Shown: piece by piece, positions 50,840 through 62,881 of the stretch
Layout of the letters: every line of letters begins with the position of its first letter
Position numbering within the stretch: position 1 is the stretch's first letter
Assembly (NCBI GenBank): GCA_036245525.1
Contig: BTPG01000004.1
Span: 230,721,752-230,785,751 of the forward strand
From: Semisulcospira habei
Taxonomy: Eukaryota > Mollusca > Gastropoda > Semisulcospiridae
Direction of reading: 5' to 3'
DNA: 64,000 bases
Position numbers and translations under genes: made by a program
The notes under the pieces: generated by a model
What the model saw: only the letters and a program-made list of their open reading frames with translations
Database searches by the model: none
Told to the model about the DNA's origin: nothing

Positions 50840-53800
50840 ACTTTTTTTGGTTGCAATTTCACATGTAAAAAAAAAAATGGCGGCAAGTCATTACAAACTT
50901 TTTGGTGTTTTAACATATTCTGGACGGGATAGGGCCATATAAAACATTTATAAATGTGTTCAGTAAGCATTTTCGTATAACAAAATGCTGGTCATTAGAA
51001 GGCACAACGCATTGTTTTGCCATCAGACGGTATTGGATGAAGCACCAGTACGTTGTCTGAGATGACTCTTGGAGGCCAGTTCTAACAATATTTTTGGTAT
51101 TTTCACCTATTCTGGGAGTGATAGGGCCATATAAAACAATTATGAATGTGTGCAGGACGCATTTCCTTATTCAAAAATGATAGGCAATAGGGGGCACAAC
51201 GCATCGTTTTGCCATCAGACGGTACTGATTGAAGCACCCTAAACTGTCTCAGAAACTGTTTGGCGGACGGTCAAAACAATATTTTTGGTCTTTTCACACA
51301 TGCTGGACGGGATAAGGCCAAATAAAACAGTTATGAATGTGTACAGGAAGCATTTTCTTATTTAAAAATGATGGGCAATAGAGGGCACAACGCATCGTTT
51401 TGTCATCAGACGGTATTGGCTGAAACACCCCCACACTGAGTAGTCGCTTCGCGAGCCAGTCCTTACCATATTTTTTGGTCTTTTAACCTATGATGGACGG
51501 CACAGGGCCATATAAAACAATTTTGAATGTGTTCAGGAAGCATTTCCTTATTCAAAAATGAAAAGCATTAGAGAGCACAACGCATCGTTTTGCCATCAGA
51601 CGGTATAGGCTGAAACACCCGTACACTGTCTTAGAATCCGCTTGGCGGCCAGTCTTTACGATATTATTGGTCTCTTAAACTATGATGGACGGCATAGGAC
51701 CATACAAAAAAGTTATGAATGTGTTGAGGAATCATTTCCATATTAAAAAATGATGGGCATTAGAGGGCACAACGCATCGTTTTACCATCACACAGTTTTG
51801 GCTGAAACACCCCTACACTGACAAGCAACAAGGCGGCCAATACTTCCTTAATACGCAGAACATTTTGGGTCTCTTAAATTATGGTTGACGGCCCAAGGCC
51901 ACCTAAAACGGTTACGAATGTGTTCAGGAAGCATTTCCATATTCATAAATAATAGGCATTTATGAATATGATAGGCATTAGAGGGCCCAATGCATAGTTT
52001 AGCCATAGGACGGTATTGGCTGAAGCCCCCATACACTGTCTTAGAAGCTATTGCCAGTCATTACGTTATTTTTGGTCTGTTAAACTATGATGGACGGCAC
52101 AGGGCCACATAAAACAGTTACGAACGTGTTCAGGAAACATTTCCATATTCATAAATGATAGGCATTAGAGGGCACAACGAATAGTTTTGCCATAAGACGG
52201 TATTGCCTGAAGCCCCCATACACTGTCTGAAAAGCCTCTTGGAGGACAGTCCTTACAACATTTGTGGTCTCTAAAACTATGATGGACGGCATAGGGCCAT
52301 AGAAAACAGTTATGAATGTGTTCCAGATGCATTTCTATATTGAAAAAGATGGGCATTAGAGGGCACAACGAATCGTTTTGCCATCAGACGGTATTTGCTG
52401 AGGCACCCAACACTGATAATCCGCTTTGAGACCATTTTTTACGATATTTTTGGTTTCTTAAACTATTACTGACGGCATAGGGCCATATAAAACAGTTATG
52501 AATGTTTTTAGGAAGCATTTCCATATTCACAAATGATAGGGAGGGCACAACGCATCGTTTTACCATCACACAGTATTGGCTGAAGCACCACATCACTGAG
52601 AAGCTGTAAGGTGGAAAATACTTCCTTAATATGTAGAATATTTTTGGTCTCTTAAACTATGATGGACGGCACATGGCCACATAACACAGTTACAAATGTG
52701 TTCAGGAAACATTTCCATATTAATAAATGATAGGCATTAGAGGGCACAACGCAGAGTTTTGCCATAAGACGGTATTGGCTGAAGCCCCCTACACTCTCAG
52801 AGAAGCCACTTTGAGGACAGTCCATACGACATTTTTGCTCTCTAAACTTATGATAAACGGCATAGAGGCATATAAAACAGTTATGAATGTGTTCCGGAAG
52901 CGTTTCTATATTGAAAAAAGATGGACATTAGAGGGCACAACGATTTGTTTTCCCATCAGACGGTATTTGCTGAAGCATCCAACACTGACTGATAATCCGC
53001 TTGGTGGCCAGTCTTTAGGACATTTTTGGTCTCTCAAACTATGACGGACGGCATAGGGCCATACTACAGTTATACATGTGTTCAGGAAGCATTTCCATAT
53101 TCATAAATGATAGGTATTAGTGGGCACAACGAATAGCTTTGCCATAAGACAGTATTGGCTGAAGCCTCCTTAAACTGTATCAAAAGCTGGTTTCAGGCCA
53201 GTCCTCACGATATTTTTAGTCTCTAAACCTTACGACGGACGGCATAGGGCCATATAAAACAGTTATTAATGTGTTCCGGATGCATTTCTATATTGACAAA
53301 AGATGGACATTAGAGGGCACAACGCATCGTTTTATCATCACACTGTACTGGCTGAAGCACAGAACACTGTCTGAGAATCCACTTGGAGGCCAGTCATTAG
53401 GACATTTTTAGTCTCTCAAACTATGACGGGCGGCATAGTGGCCATATACAACAGTTATGAATGTGTTCAGGAAGCATTTCCATATTAAAAAAATGATAGT
53501 AATTAGAGGGCACAACACATCGTTTTACCATCACACAGTATTGGCTGCAGCACCCCTACACGCAAGGCGGCCAATACTTCCTTAATATGTGGAGCATTTC
53601 TGGTCTCTTAAACTGTGAGGGACGGCACAGGGCCACATAAAACAGTTACGAATGTGTTCAGGAAGCATTTCCATATTCATTAATGATAGACAATAGACAT
53701 GGCTGAAACCCCCTACAATGTCTGAGAAGCTATTTGGGAGCTACTCCGTACTTATTTTTGGTCTCTAAATCTATAATGGACGGCATAGGGCCGCATAAAA

Positions 53801-54365
53801 CATTTACGAATGTGTTCAGGAAGCATTTCCATATTCATTAATTATAGACATTAGAGGGCACATCGGCTAGCTTTGCCATAAGACAGTATTGGCTGAAGCC
53901 CCATTACACTGTTTGAGAAGCGGGTTGTAGGCCAGACCTTACGACATTTTTTGTCTCTAAACCTATGATGGACGGCATAGGGCCATAGAAAACATTTCGA
54001 ATGTGTTCAGAAAGCATTTCCATATTCAAAACGGATGGGCATTAGAGGGCACAACGCATCGTTTTGCCAGACGGTATTGGCTGAAGCACCCTACACTGTC
54101 AGAGAATCCCCTTGGAGGCCACTCTTTACGATATTTTTGCTGTCTTAAACTATGACGGACGGCATAGGGCCATATAACACAGTTATGAATGTGTTCAGGA
54201 AGCATTTCAATATTCATAAATGATATGGATTAGAGGGCACAACGCATGGTTTAAACACCACAGAGTATTGGCTGAAGCACCCCTACACAGACAAGCAGCA
54301 AGGTGGGCAATACTTCCTTAATACGCTGAAAATTTTTGGTCACTTAAACTATGATGGACGTCATT
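50840..54365. repeat. ~190-bp satellite array, about 18 copies
   Basis: Each unit carries TGATGGACGGCATAGGGCCA, TATGAATGTGTTCAGGAAGC, ATTAGAGGGCACAACGCATC and CAGACGGTATTGGCTGAAGC. Anchors fall at 51001, 51193, 51384, 51574, 51776 and so on. One unit near 51950 has a 20-bp local duplication and one near 53690 is shortened. The array stops abruptly at a LINE 3' tail at 54366. Small ORFs across units are by-products. Confidence 0.93.
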
Positions 54366-55632
54366 ACTTACTTACTTACGCCTGTCACCCCTACCCGGGT
54401 ATAGGCCTTCGACGAGAGACCTCCAGCAACTCCTGTCCTGTGCTTCTCCTTCGATTTTACTCCAGGTGGTTCCCAGTCTCTTGGTGTCTGCTTGGAGGTC
54501 TCGACGCCAGGTGTTTCTCGGCCTGCCTCTTTTCCTCTTTCCCTGGGGGTTCCTTGACAATGCCTGCCTAGTGATACTGGAAGCTGGCTTTCTCAGACTG
54601 TGACCGATCCATCCCCATCTTCTTCGCCCAATTTCATTCTCTGCTGTTATCTGCTCTGTTCTCTCCCAGAGTCTGACGTTGCTGATCTTCTCTGGCCAGT
54701 GGATTTTCAAAATTCTCCTAAGGCAACTGTTTATGAAGATCTGTACTCTGTTCACTGTGGTTTTTGTCAATCTCCAAGTCTCTGATCCATATAGGAGAAC
54801 TGCTTTTACGTTGGAGTTGAAAATCCGGACTTTGGTGTGTTGTGACAGCTCTCTGGAACCGACTCCACACTTTTTTCAACTGAAGAAAGGCTGCTCTGGC
54901 TTTACCGATTCGTGCTCTGACATCTGCATCAGTGTCGCCTTTTTTTTGTCTATGATGCTCCCGAGATAGGTAAAGGACTCCACCTCCTCCAATGGGGTGC
55001 CAGCAAGCAAGACTGGTTCTTCCCTGGTTGCGTTCAGCCTCATTGTCTTTGTTTTCTGTTTGTGGATGGTGAGGCCCACTTGTGACGAGATGTCAGCAAA
55101 CCTCGTGGTCTTGTCCTGCATTTGTTGATGAGTGTGGGACAGTAAAGCCAAGTCGTCTGCAAAATCAAGGTCGTCAAGCTGTGTCCACAGTGTCCACTGT
55201 ATTCCACTTCGTCTGTGCTCTGTGGTCCTCTTCATGACCCAGTCTATGGCCAGTAGGAAGAGGAACGGAGACAGCAGACACCCTTGCCTGACACCGGTTC
55301 TGACCTGGAGCTTCCTGGTGAACTGCCCTTCGTGGATCACGCGACATGTCATGCCATCGTAGCTGCTCTTGATCAGGCGGACGAGCTTTGTGGGTACACC
55401 GTAGTGTCGTAGGAGTTTCCACAGAGTCTCTCGGCCCACGCTGTCAAATGCTTTCTCGTAATCCACAAAGTTGACATACAGCGGGGAGCTCCACTCCAGA
55501 GACTGTTCCACGATGATGCGGAGAGTGGCGATCTGGTCTGTACATGATCGGTTTTTCCTGAATCCTGGTTGCTGGTCTCTGAGCTGGGGGTCAACGGAGC
55601 TCTTCATTCTCTCCAGGATGATCCTGTTGAAG
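54366..55632 (-). pseudogene. RTE-like LINE copy 2, 5' truncated RT, minus strand
   Basis: The same protein as copy 1 in opposite orientation: [52 protein letters not shown], and the C-terminal [18 protein letters not shown] just before a TAAG-repeat tail (TTACTTACTTACTTACG on the plus strand at 54366). A frameshift near 54880 breaks it (a run of A). It inserted into, or at the edge of, the satellite. Confidence 0.85.
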
Positions 55633-55639
55633 AACTCAA

Positions 55640-57650
55640 CCGGCAAAGACACTGTGGGGTTCAAAAACCATCATCATAAGGACTGGCTGTCGGCACAGAC
55701 CTTGAAGAAGATAGACGTGGTGAAGCAGAAGAAAGCAGTTGTCAACAACAGTCGCACGAGAGCAGCCAAAGCAAGGGCACATGAGGAATACTCGGAAGCC
55801 AACCGCGAGGTAAAGAGGAGTATCAGGGCAGACAAGAAAGCTTACACAGACGGCCTAGCAGCAGAGGCAGAAAAGGCAACAGGCAGCGGCAACATGAAAC
55901 AGCTCTACGACATTACCAGAAGATTGTCTGGCAAGTATGGCCATACAGAAAGACCAGTAAAAGACAAAGACGGCAAGCCTATTGCAGACAGAGCAGACCA
56001 ACTCGACAGATGGGCCGAGTATTTTGAAGAGTTACTGAACAGACCCACCCCACCCCACCCGACCCCCCAGACATCCAGCCAGCAGAGACTGACCTACCCA
56101 TCAGCTGTGACAGACCCAGCCGGGAAGAGATCAGAAGAGCAGTTGCATTTTTGAAGAACGGCAAAGCAGCAAGGCCAGATGGCATCCCAGTGGAGGCTCT
56201 GAAAGCATACCTAGAAACAACAGTAGAGATGCTGTACCCACTGTTTGGAAAGATCTGGGAAGAGGTGGTGATGCCGGCTGACTGGAAAGAGGGGTACCTA
56301 ATCAAGCTTCCCAAGAAAGGCGACCTCAGCAAGTGTTCCAACTACAGAGGAATCACGTTGCTGTCAGCACCAGGAAAGGTCTTCAACAGGATCATCCTGC
56401 AGAGAATGAAGAGCTCCGTCGACCCCCAGCTGAGAGACCAGCAAGCAGGATTCAGGAAAAACCGATCATGTACAGACCAGATTGCCACTCTCCGTATCAT
56501 CGTGGAGCAGTCTCTGGAGTGGAGCTCCCTGCTGTACGTCAACTTTGTGGATTACGAGAAAGCATTTGACAGTGTGGACCGAGAGACTTTGTGGAAACTC
56601 CTACGACACTACGGTGTACCCACAAAACTCGTCTGCCTGATCAAGAGCAGCTACGATGGCATGACATGTTGCGTGATCCATGAAGGGCAGTTCACCAGGG
56701 AGCTCCAGGTCAGAACCGGCGTCAGGCAGGGGTGTCTGCTGTCTACGTTCCCCTTCCTACTGGCCATAGACTGGGCCATGAAGAGGACCACAGAGCAGAG
56801 ACGAAGCGGAATACAGTGGACACTGTGGTCACAGCTTGACGACCTCGATTTTGCAGATGACTTGGCATTACTGTCCCACACTCATCAACAAATGCAGGAC
56901 AAGACCACGAGGCTTGCTGACATCTCGTCCCAAGTGGGCCTCACCATTCACAAACAGAAAACAAAGACAATGAGGCTGAACGCAACCAGGGAAGAACCAG
57001 TCTTGCTTGCTGGCACCCCGTTGGAGGAGGTGGAGTCCTTCACCTATCTCGGGAGCATCATAGACAAAAAAGGCGGCACTGATGCAGATGTCAGAGCACG
57101 AATCGGTAAAGCCAGAGCAGCCTTTCTCCAGTTGAAAAAAGTGTGGAGTTCCAGAGAGCTGTCACAACACACCAAAGTCCGGATTTTCAACTCCAATGTA
57201 AAAGCAGTTCTCCTATATGGAGCAGAGACATGGAGATTGACAAAAAACCACAGTCAACAGAGTACAGACCTTCATGAACAGTTGCCTTAGAAGAATTTTG
57301 AAAATCCACTGGCCAGAGAAGATCAGCAACGTCAGACTCTGGGAGAGAACAGAGCAGATAACAGCAGAGAATGAAATTGGGCGAAGAAGATGGGGATGGA
57401 TCGGTCACAGTCTGAGAAAGCCAGCTTCCAGTATCACTAGGCAGGCATTGTCATGGAACCCCCAGGGAAAGAGGAAAAGAGGTAGGCCGAGAAACTCCTG
57501 GCGTCGAGACCTCCAAGCAGACATCAAGAGACTGGGAACCACCTGGAGTAGAATCGAAGGAGAAGCACAGGACAGGAGTTGCTGGAGGTCTCTCGTCGAC
57601 GGCCTATACCCGGGTAGGGGTGACAGGCGTAAGTAAGTAAGTAACAGGAC
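55640..57650 (+). pseudogene. RTE-like LINE copy 3, longest copy (linker to tail)
   Basis: It begins in the linker between endonuclease and RT (KKAVVNNSRTRAAKARAHEE, YGHTERPVKDKDGKPIADRA) and runs through the full RT. NGKAARPDGIPVEALKAY opens the palm, [16 protein letters not shown] is motif A and [12 protein letters not shown] is motif C. It ends [18 protein letters not shown] and a GTAAGTAAGTAA tail at 57630. Frame breaks are near 56150 (linker to RT) and near 57245 (one extra A in a run). There is no endonuclease domain. Copies 2 and 3 lie head to head. Confidence 0.87.
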
Positions 57651-57706
57651 AGGAGTCGCTGGAGGTCTCTCGCCGACGGCCTTCTTCTTCTTCTTCCCGT
57701 ACGCCG

Positions 57707-58545
57707 TCACACTTGGAGTTTGGCTCTCAAAATGAAATCTGTGGTCTTCTGTAACGCCTCCACAGGCCCGTACAGTTTCTCTTGTAGGGTGGCGGGCTTC
57801 GGCCATATCTCCTCCCTCAGCAACTGGTGGTTCCCACAGTCCTGGAGGATGTGCTCTGTGGTCTGCTCTGCTTCTCCACAAGGGCACAGGGGATATGGCA
57901 CGAGGTGGAAGCGTCTCTGCAGGTGGAAATTGAGTCGGTTGTGCCCGGTCCTCAGACGGAAGATGGTCACCTGCTCTTGTCTGGACAGGTGATGGTAACT
58001 GTCTAGGGGCCGTTGTGGTGGTCTATACACAGACTTAATGATGTTCTTCATCTCTGTGAAGCTGACTCCATTTTCGTCTTGTTCTTTCTCTGCGCCCACT
58101 TTTGCCATTCTGTCAGCTTCTTCATTGCCGTAGACGCCACAGTGTGAAGGGATCCACTGCAGCACCAGTCTGGTGCACTTGATGTTTTACAGTGCCTCTT
58201 GTAGACGTGGCAGTTTGCTTGCTGTTGCTGCCTCAAGGGCAGACATGGCATCAGTCAGGAAGACAATCTGGGCATCAGGGTCTGCAGTGCCACTAAGGGT
58301 GTTTACAGCATGGACCAGGGCTTCCTCCTCAGCTCTGTAATTTGTGCAGTGAAGGCCTGTTGGTATTGCCTCTGCCTGCCATTTTCCGTTTGGGTACTGA
58401 ATGTACACCCCAGCCCCTCCATTCTGAACTGCATCTGTGGCTGATCCATCGGTGTATGCCCGTATCCATGCTTCCTGGGGATACTTTTCTTCGAGCATGG
58501 CCAGTGTCAGGGCTTTCTTGCTCACAGTGCTGTGCTCATCTTTGG
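57707..58545 (-). pseudogene. LINE RNase H domain and C-terminus
   Basis: WIRAYTDGSATDAVQNGGAG gives the first catalytic Asp, NYRAEEEALVHAV the Glu, IVFLTDAMSALEA the second Asp and YGNEEADRMAKVGA the last Asp, so the full acidic set is present. A single TAA at 58187-58189 interrupts the frame. The C-terminus has CPCGEAEQTTEHILQDC, the Cys/His motif common after RNase H in this LINE group. Confidence 0.9.
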
Positions 58546-58775
58546 TGGTGATGTAGGGTACCGTGGAAGAGATGGTGATGTTTGCTGGCTTACTTTCCCA
58601 GAGCCTCTACCTGCGCAGGGAGCTTTGCCTGGTGTTTTCTCTGCAGAGCTCTCGTCTCCTTCACAAAGCTTGATCTTTTCAGTCTCCCTGAGGTTGGCTG
58701 TTTCATCCTGGCATTCATAAGATGGTCTTTGGAACACTTAATCTTTGTGGACTGTATCAAGGCTTTGCAATCTCA

Positions 58776-60030
58776 TCACATGCGCAGGGGTGGGATGCCT
58801 GTTGTCTCTTCCATCTTTTCAATTGGTGTGGATCTCATTGCGCCGGTGATGATACGCAGTGCCTGGTTCTGAACTCTATCAATGGTCTGCTGGTGTGACT
58901 GGGCTGCCGTCAACCATGCATTGGATCCGTACTCAAGGTGTGGTCTCAGTGTGCCTTGATATACACTTGTGAGGATCTTTTCATTGGCTCCCCATTGTGT
59001 TCCAGCCAGCTTCCTCATGATGTTCAGCTTTCTTCTAGCTTTCGCTTTTGCATTCCAAATGTGCGGCTTCCACGTCAGCCTCTTGTCAAGGGTGACGCCC
59101 AGGTATGTCTGTTGGTCTTCATACCGCAGTGGGGTGATGCCCAGTGTTAGGTTGCCAGCCTTTGCTTTGTTGGAGAGAGAGAAGAGTGTGGCTGATGATT
59201 TTTCTGTGTTGATGGTCACACTCCAGTTGTTGGTCCAGTCTGTCAGCCTGTCCAGGGCTAGCTGCAACCTGTATGTAGCAGTTGTTGCATACTCTTCTGT
59301 GCACCAGAGTACCAGGTCATCTGCGTACAGGGCTGCGTGGACTCCTTTTGGTAGCTCTGGCACAAGGTTGTTGATGAAGAGTATGAACAGGGTCGGTGAC
59401 AGGACTCCCCCCTGACGCAGCAGCACTTTTTGGCCACAGTACCCATCCACTCACACGAGCTCTGCAATTGTGCAGGTATGACTTGGTCCACCGATACATG
59501 TTCCCTTGGATGCCACTGCGATGGAGTTTCACAAGGAGACCATCCTTCCACACCTTGTCGAAAGCCTTCTGTAGGTCAATGCAGGCAGCTAATGTCACCT
59601 TTTGATCTTGAAAGGCATCTTCTATGACCTGTGCAAGGTGTGTTGTCTGGTCTTCTGTACTCTTGTGGCTTCTGAAACCGGCTTGCTCTGGCACGATAAT
59701 GCTCTCGGAGTCCAGGTACCACTGCAGGCACTTGTTGATGATGCGCTCCATGGTCTTGCACACACAACTTGTCAGGCTGATGGGGCGATAGCTCAGGGCT
59801 TTGGACTTATTTTTCCCTTTCTTCAAAATTGGGATCATCCTGGCTTCCTTGCAGCACTGGGGTACCTGTCCTCTCCAGCTGTGGTTAAAGATGTCCAGTA
59901 GCTTCGTTAAGGCAGTGTTGCCAAGGTGTTGTAACATCTCGTTTGAGATGCTGTCTGGACCTGGAGATTTTTTCTTCTTCAACTGATTGATGGCCAACTT
60001 CAGTTCCGGAAGGGTGATGTCCTTCTTCAT
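58776..60030 (-). pseudogene. LINE reverse transcriptase domain
   Basis: KKKKSPGPDSISNEML (palm start), SYRPISLTSCVCKTMERIIN, VPEQAGFRSHKSTEDQTTHL, CIDLQKAFDKVW (motif A), QGGVLSPTLFILFINNL (motif B) and HAALYADDLVLW (motif C, YADD) are all readable. A one-base shift near 59430 separates motif A from motif B. The thumb region carries TYLGVTLDKRLTWKPHI. The catalytic residues are intact, but the frame is broken. Confidence 0.92.
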
Positions 60031-60081
60031 TGCATCGTGGATGTTTGTATCTCTTGTTCTCTCTCTTTCTTCCTCTCTGAT

Positions 60082-60591
60082 TTATTTCTCAAGCATTCGT
60101 GGGACAGTGATGTTACTTTCTTTTGCATAGGTCTGTGCGAACATATTTGCGGCTTCCCTGCCAGTCAGTGCTTTCCCTTCTTCTTCCAGGGTGATCTTCT
60201 GTTCCCTGTTGCCCTCATCGTTCAACACCTTGGTCAGTCTCCACAACTTGCTGGTGTCCCTCTCCATGTTCAGTCTTGCAGTCTTCTCTCTCCTAATTCT
60301 TCTTGTGCACTCCAACTTCATCTTCAGATACTGGGTCTTACTGTGTTGTAGCTTGATGTTGTTTTCTTGGCTGGGGTTGGTTTCAGCGTCTTCTCTGGCC
60401 CTAGTGAGGTTGTCATGTGCTTTCTGAAGATCTGCGGTCCAGTATGGGGTGTAGTTTTTCCGGATTCCTCGAGGTATAGTTTCCTTGGCTGCCTTACTGA
60501 TAATGTCGTTGAACTCTCTGACCACATTGTTGATGTTCCTTCCAGACACAGCGAGGTCTTGCATTAGCTCATTTGTTCGGATACTGAACAA
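60082..60591 (-). pseudogene. LINE linker between endonuclease and RT
   Basis: ETIPRGIRKNYTPYWTADLQ and the following charged helical stretch are typical of the segment preceding RT in jockey/I-like elements. It is in the same frame as the RT but ends in a stop at 60082. Confidence 0.8.
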
Positions 60592-60599
60592 GCGCCAGT

Positions 60600-61899
60600 C
60601 TGCCTTTCGGTAGTTCCATCTTGGTCAGTGTGGCGAGCTAGCTGCTGTGCTTCCTTTTAGGGAGAGGAGGACAGGGCGGTAGTCACTTCCTCCTAACTGT
60701 GGTCCTACTGTTCTGCTGAGGCGCTTATGAACATCGTCAGTGCAAAGCGCCAGGTCCGGTGTAGTGGTGGTGTGCCAGCGGCGAGAGTTGAAGTTAGGTT
60801 GGTCCTCAGGGTCATTGGCAAGTATCAGGTAGTTTTCATCTTGCCACTCCTCGATGTCTTCTCCTCTCTTGTTAAGCGTGTCATATCCCCAACTCTGGGA
60901 CCCCCACCGGGTCTGCCCTGGGGGACTTGGGTGGGGTTAACTGCTTTTTAGTTCCCAGGGTCACCCTGGTCAGCCCCACAGGGTGGGTTTCCTTTCTATT
61001 CTGGGGCATGTGTTTCTGTCTACCCTTGGTCCATTCACCTGTATTTGTCTTTTTAACACTCTCCCTACTGTCTGCGCTGCCTGTAGCTCTTGATATTGGA
61101 TGTGTGTTGCTAAATGGTCTTAGCTTTATTTAGGCCCCATGATGTAGGTTTATTTAACGTATTTGACCGGCTGGCGACATACATTCAATTTTCTGTTTAG
61201 TTTTTTTTTCACAAGCAGTGCAGGCACGTCCTGAGAAAGCCTTGTTGCTGTCGGGACGTTAAGCAATGTACAATCAATACAATCAATCCAACTCTGGGAC
61301 TGGCTGTTGAAGTCACCAGTGATGAAGAATCCACTGTCCGGGGCCTGGATAGTGTCAAGGGACAGCAGCTTATCATTAGGGCAGTAGTAGTTGACCAGGT
61401 CAAGGGTGCTGTCACTGGTGGTTACCTTGACCTGGATGTATTCCGCGTCTTCCATGAATCTCCTGGTTTCGCTGGCATTCAGGTTGTTTCTAACTAGGGT
61501 CATAACTCCCCCTTTCTTCCTCCCTTGGCGATCACTTCGGAAGACCTGATATCCTCTGACCTTAAAGGATTTCCCTTCTTGCAGGTGTGTCTCTTGTATA
61601 CAGCAGATGTTTATGCTGTTTTCATGCAGAAAGTGCTCTAGTTCTGTTTTCTTGTTGGTAACCCCTTCTGCATTCCAGTGCATGATGTTCACATTGGCCT
61701 TTTCTTTGTCTCTGGTCTTGTTTTTTCGCTGGCCAGTCGCTCTACTTCCCCGTCCCCTGGCTCCTGGAGACAGTCGGGAAGGTCCTCCAGTCACTGGGGG
61801 TGAGCTCCGAAGAGGCGCAGAGCCCGGTACTGCACCTGCCTGGTGAGACTCCACAGCGGAGCGAGCACCATTTCTGTTAAATCCATCTCCAAGTGTCAT
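60600..61899 (-). pseudogene. LINE apurinic-type endonuclease domain, split by an insertion
   Basis: ATG at 61899 opens a Pro/Gly/Arg-rich leader of about 70 residues. Then NIMHWNAEGVTNKKTELEHF, CCIQETHLQEG (catalytic Glu) and FFITGDFNSQSQSW (Asp/Asn) follow. After the insert at 60902-61287 the frame resumes with the rest of the domain and GGSDYRPVLLSL, the terminal SDxRP box. The insert plus its duplication adds 399 bases, a multiple of three, but brings stop codons. Confidence 0.9.
60902..61287 (+). mobile_element. (AATC)n-tailed retroelement, copy 5, with perfect 13-bp target duplication
   Basis: CCAACTCTGGGAC is at 60889-60901 and 61288-61300. The body (GGGTCTGCCCTGGGGGACTT to GACGTTAAGCAATGTACAAT plus tail) matches copies 3 and 4. 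It is opposite in orientation to the LINE it disrupts. Confidence 0.95.
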
Positions 61900-62520
61900 A
61901 TGGCTGTAAATGCGTGGTACTGTGGTTTATTACAGTGCGCTGTGCAGCCCAGTACCTCCGTCTTCAGCACTCGGGGTTTTTGTCGGGGTTACCTCACCCT
62001 TAACTCCTGGTCAAAAGGCCTTTCCTGGGAGCACAGGATGGTTTGGTTTTGGAGTGTCCTTCTCTTAGATGGGTTGCCGACCAAGGCTTACGAGTCCCAT
62101 CTACTCAGGTTTTTCCTCGGAGTTTTCCTTTTCGAAGGAGATCTGCCAACCAAGGCTATCGAGTATCCCTGCCCGGATTTGTATAGGGTTTACTCCCCTA
62201 GCCTTTGCCTCTCCCAAGGCACGCACAAGGCAGTGGGGCTATTTACCCATAGCTGAGGATCTGGTTCATGGGCATCAGGGCTTGTCCACATATCGATGGG
62301 CCTGCGTGCCGCATGTCTGGGGGCCAGACCAGGCTCCTCCGAGTCCTCTGTAGTTCAGCTCGAGTCCGTAAGGTGCTCCGTTACCGTGAGTCGCCACGAG
62401 GAGACACTACACGAGGCTTGTTGTTGGAAAGGCTGTGTACTGGCAGGGAGAGACTGGCATACTCTGCTCCCCTTTTCGCAAAACTGCTAGCCAGCGGTGG
62501 GTGAGCTGAAAGCGAGAGCG
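61900..62520 (-). other. 5' leader of the I-group LINE
   Basis: No clear first ORF (gag-like CCHC) is readable. A repeated word, GCCGACCAAGGCTTACGAGT against GCCAACCAAGGCTATCGAGT, occurs at about 62075 and 62147. Assignment as LINE leader is by position. Confidence 0.45.
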
Positions 62521-62694
62521 ACAAGCACAAACGCTACACTGCCACACTAGACGCATCACAACAACCACTTGACCCACAACAATTGCAGATGAATTTCATG
62601 CATTTGCAAGTTGTAGTGTTTAATTTCTGCCATGTTCACAGATGAGCTCATTGCATTCTGTGGATAAAATTATTCAGTTGTCATACTGTCAAGT

Positions 62695-62812
62695 CTACAG
62701 TACATCACAGTTCTGGCAACAGATCCACCATGATAGTTCAAGGGTGGTGTCAGAATAGCTTGGCGCCTACAGGTCGATTCACATCCTGTCATAGACTGTC
62801 AGGGCTTAAGCA
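62695..62812. repeat. Hairpin MITE family A, copy 12, right half lost
   Basis: ATGATAGTTCAAGGGTGGTG TCAGAATAGCTTGGCGCC is followed directly by AGGTCGATTCACATCCTGTC, so the right arm of the core is deleted, much as in the copy at 15806. Confidence 0.8.
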
Positions 62813-62881
62813 TGTGTGCCAGTCTGTGATTTTCAGACTTATGACTTAAAGCATTAGCTCTAAGATCACAGACCAGTACAT

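Larger units (their letters stand above)
57681..62520 (-). mobile_element. I-group LINE (EN-RT-RNase H), near full length, inactivated
   Basis: Minus-strand order is 5' leader (62520-61900), endonuclease, linker, RT and RNase H, ending in a (GAA)n-type tail at 57681-57696. A C-terminal RNase H places it in the I/Ingi group and not in RTE or CR1. Damage includes in-frame stops at about 60625, 60082 and 58187, frameshifts near 59430 and 58700, and a 386-bp insertion in the endonuclease. At its 3' side it cuts a 37-bp duplicate of the RTE-like 3' end (57642-57680), so it inserted after that family was present. Confidence 0.88.

Noticed and set aside
54366..57650. Twin-primed 5' inversion of a single LINE
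   Set aside because: Twin priming gives non-overlapping halves; here both arms cover the same RT region and each has its own 3' tail, so they are two insertions.
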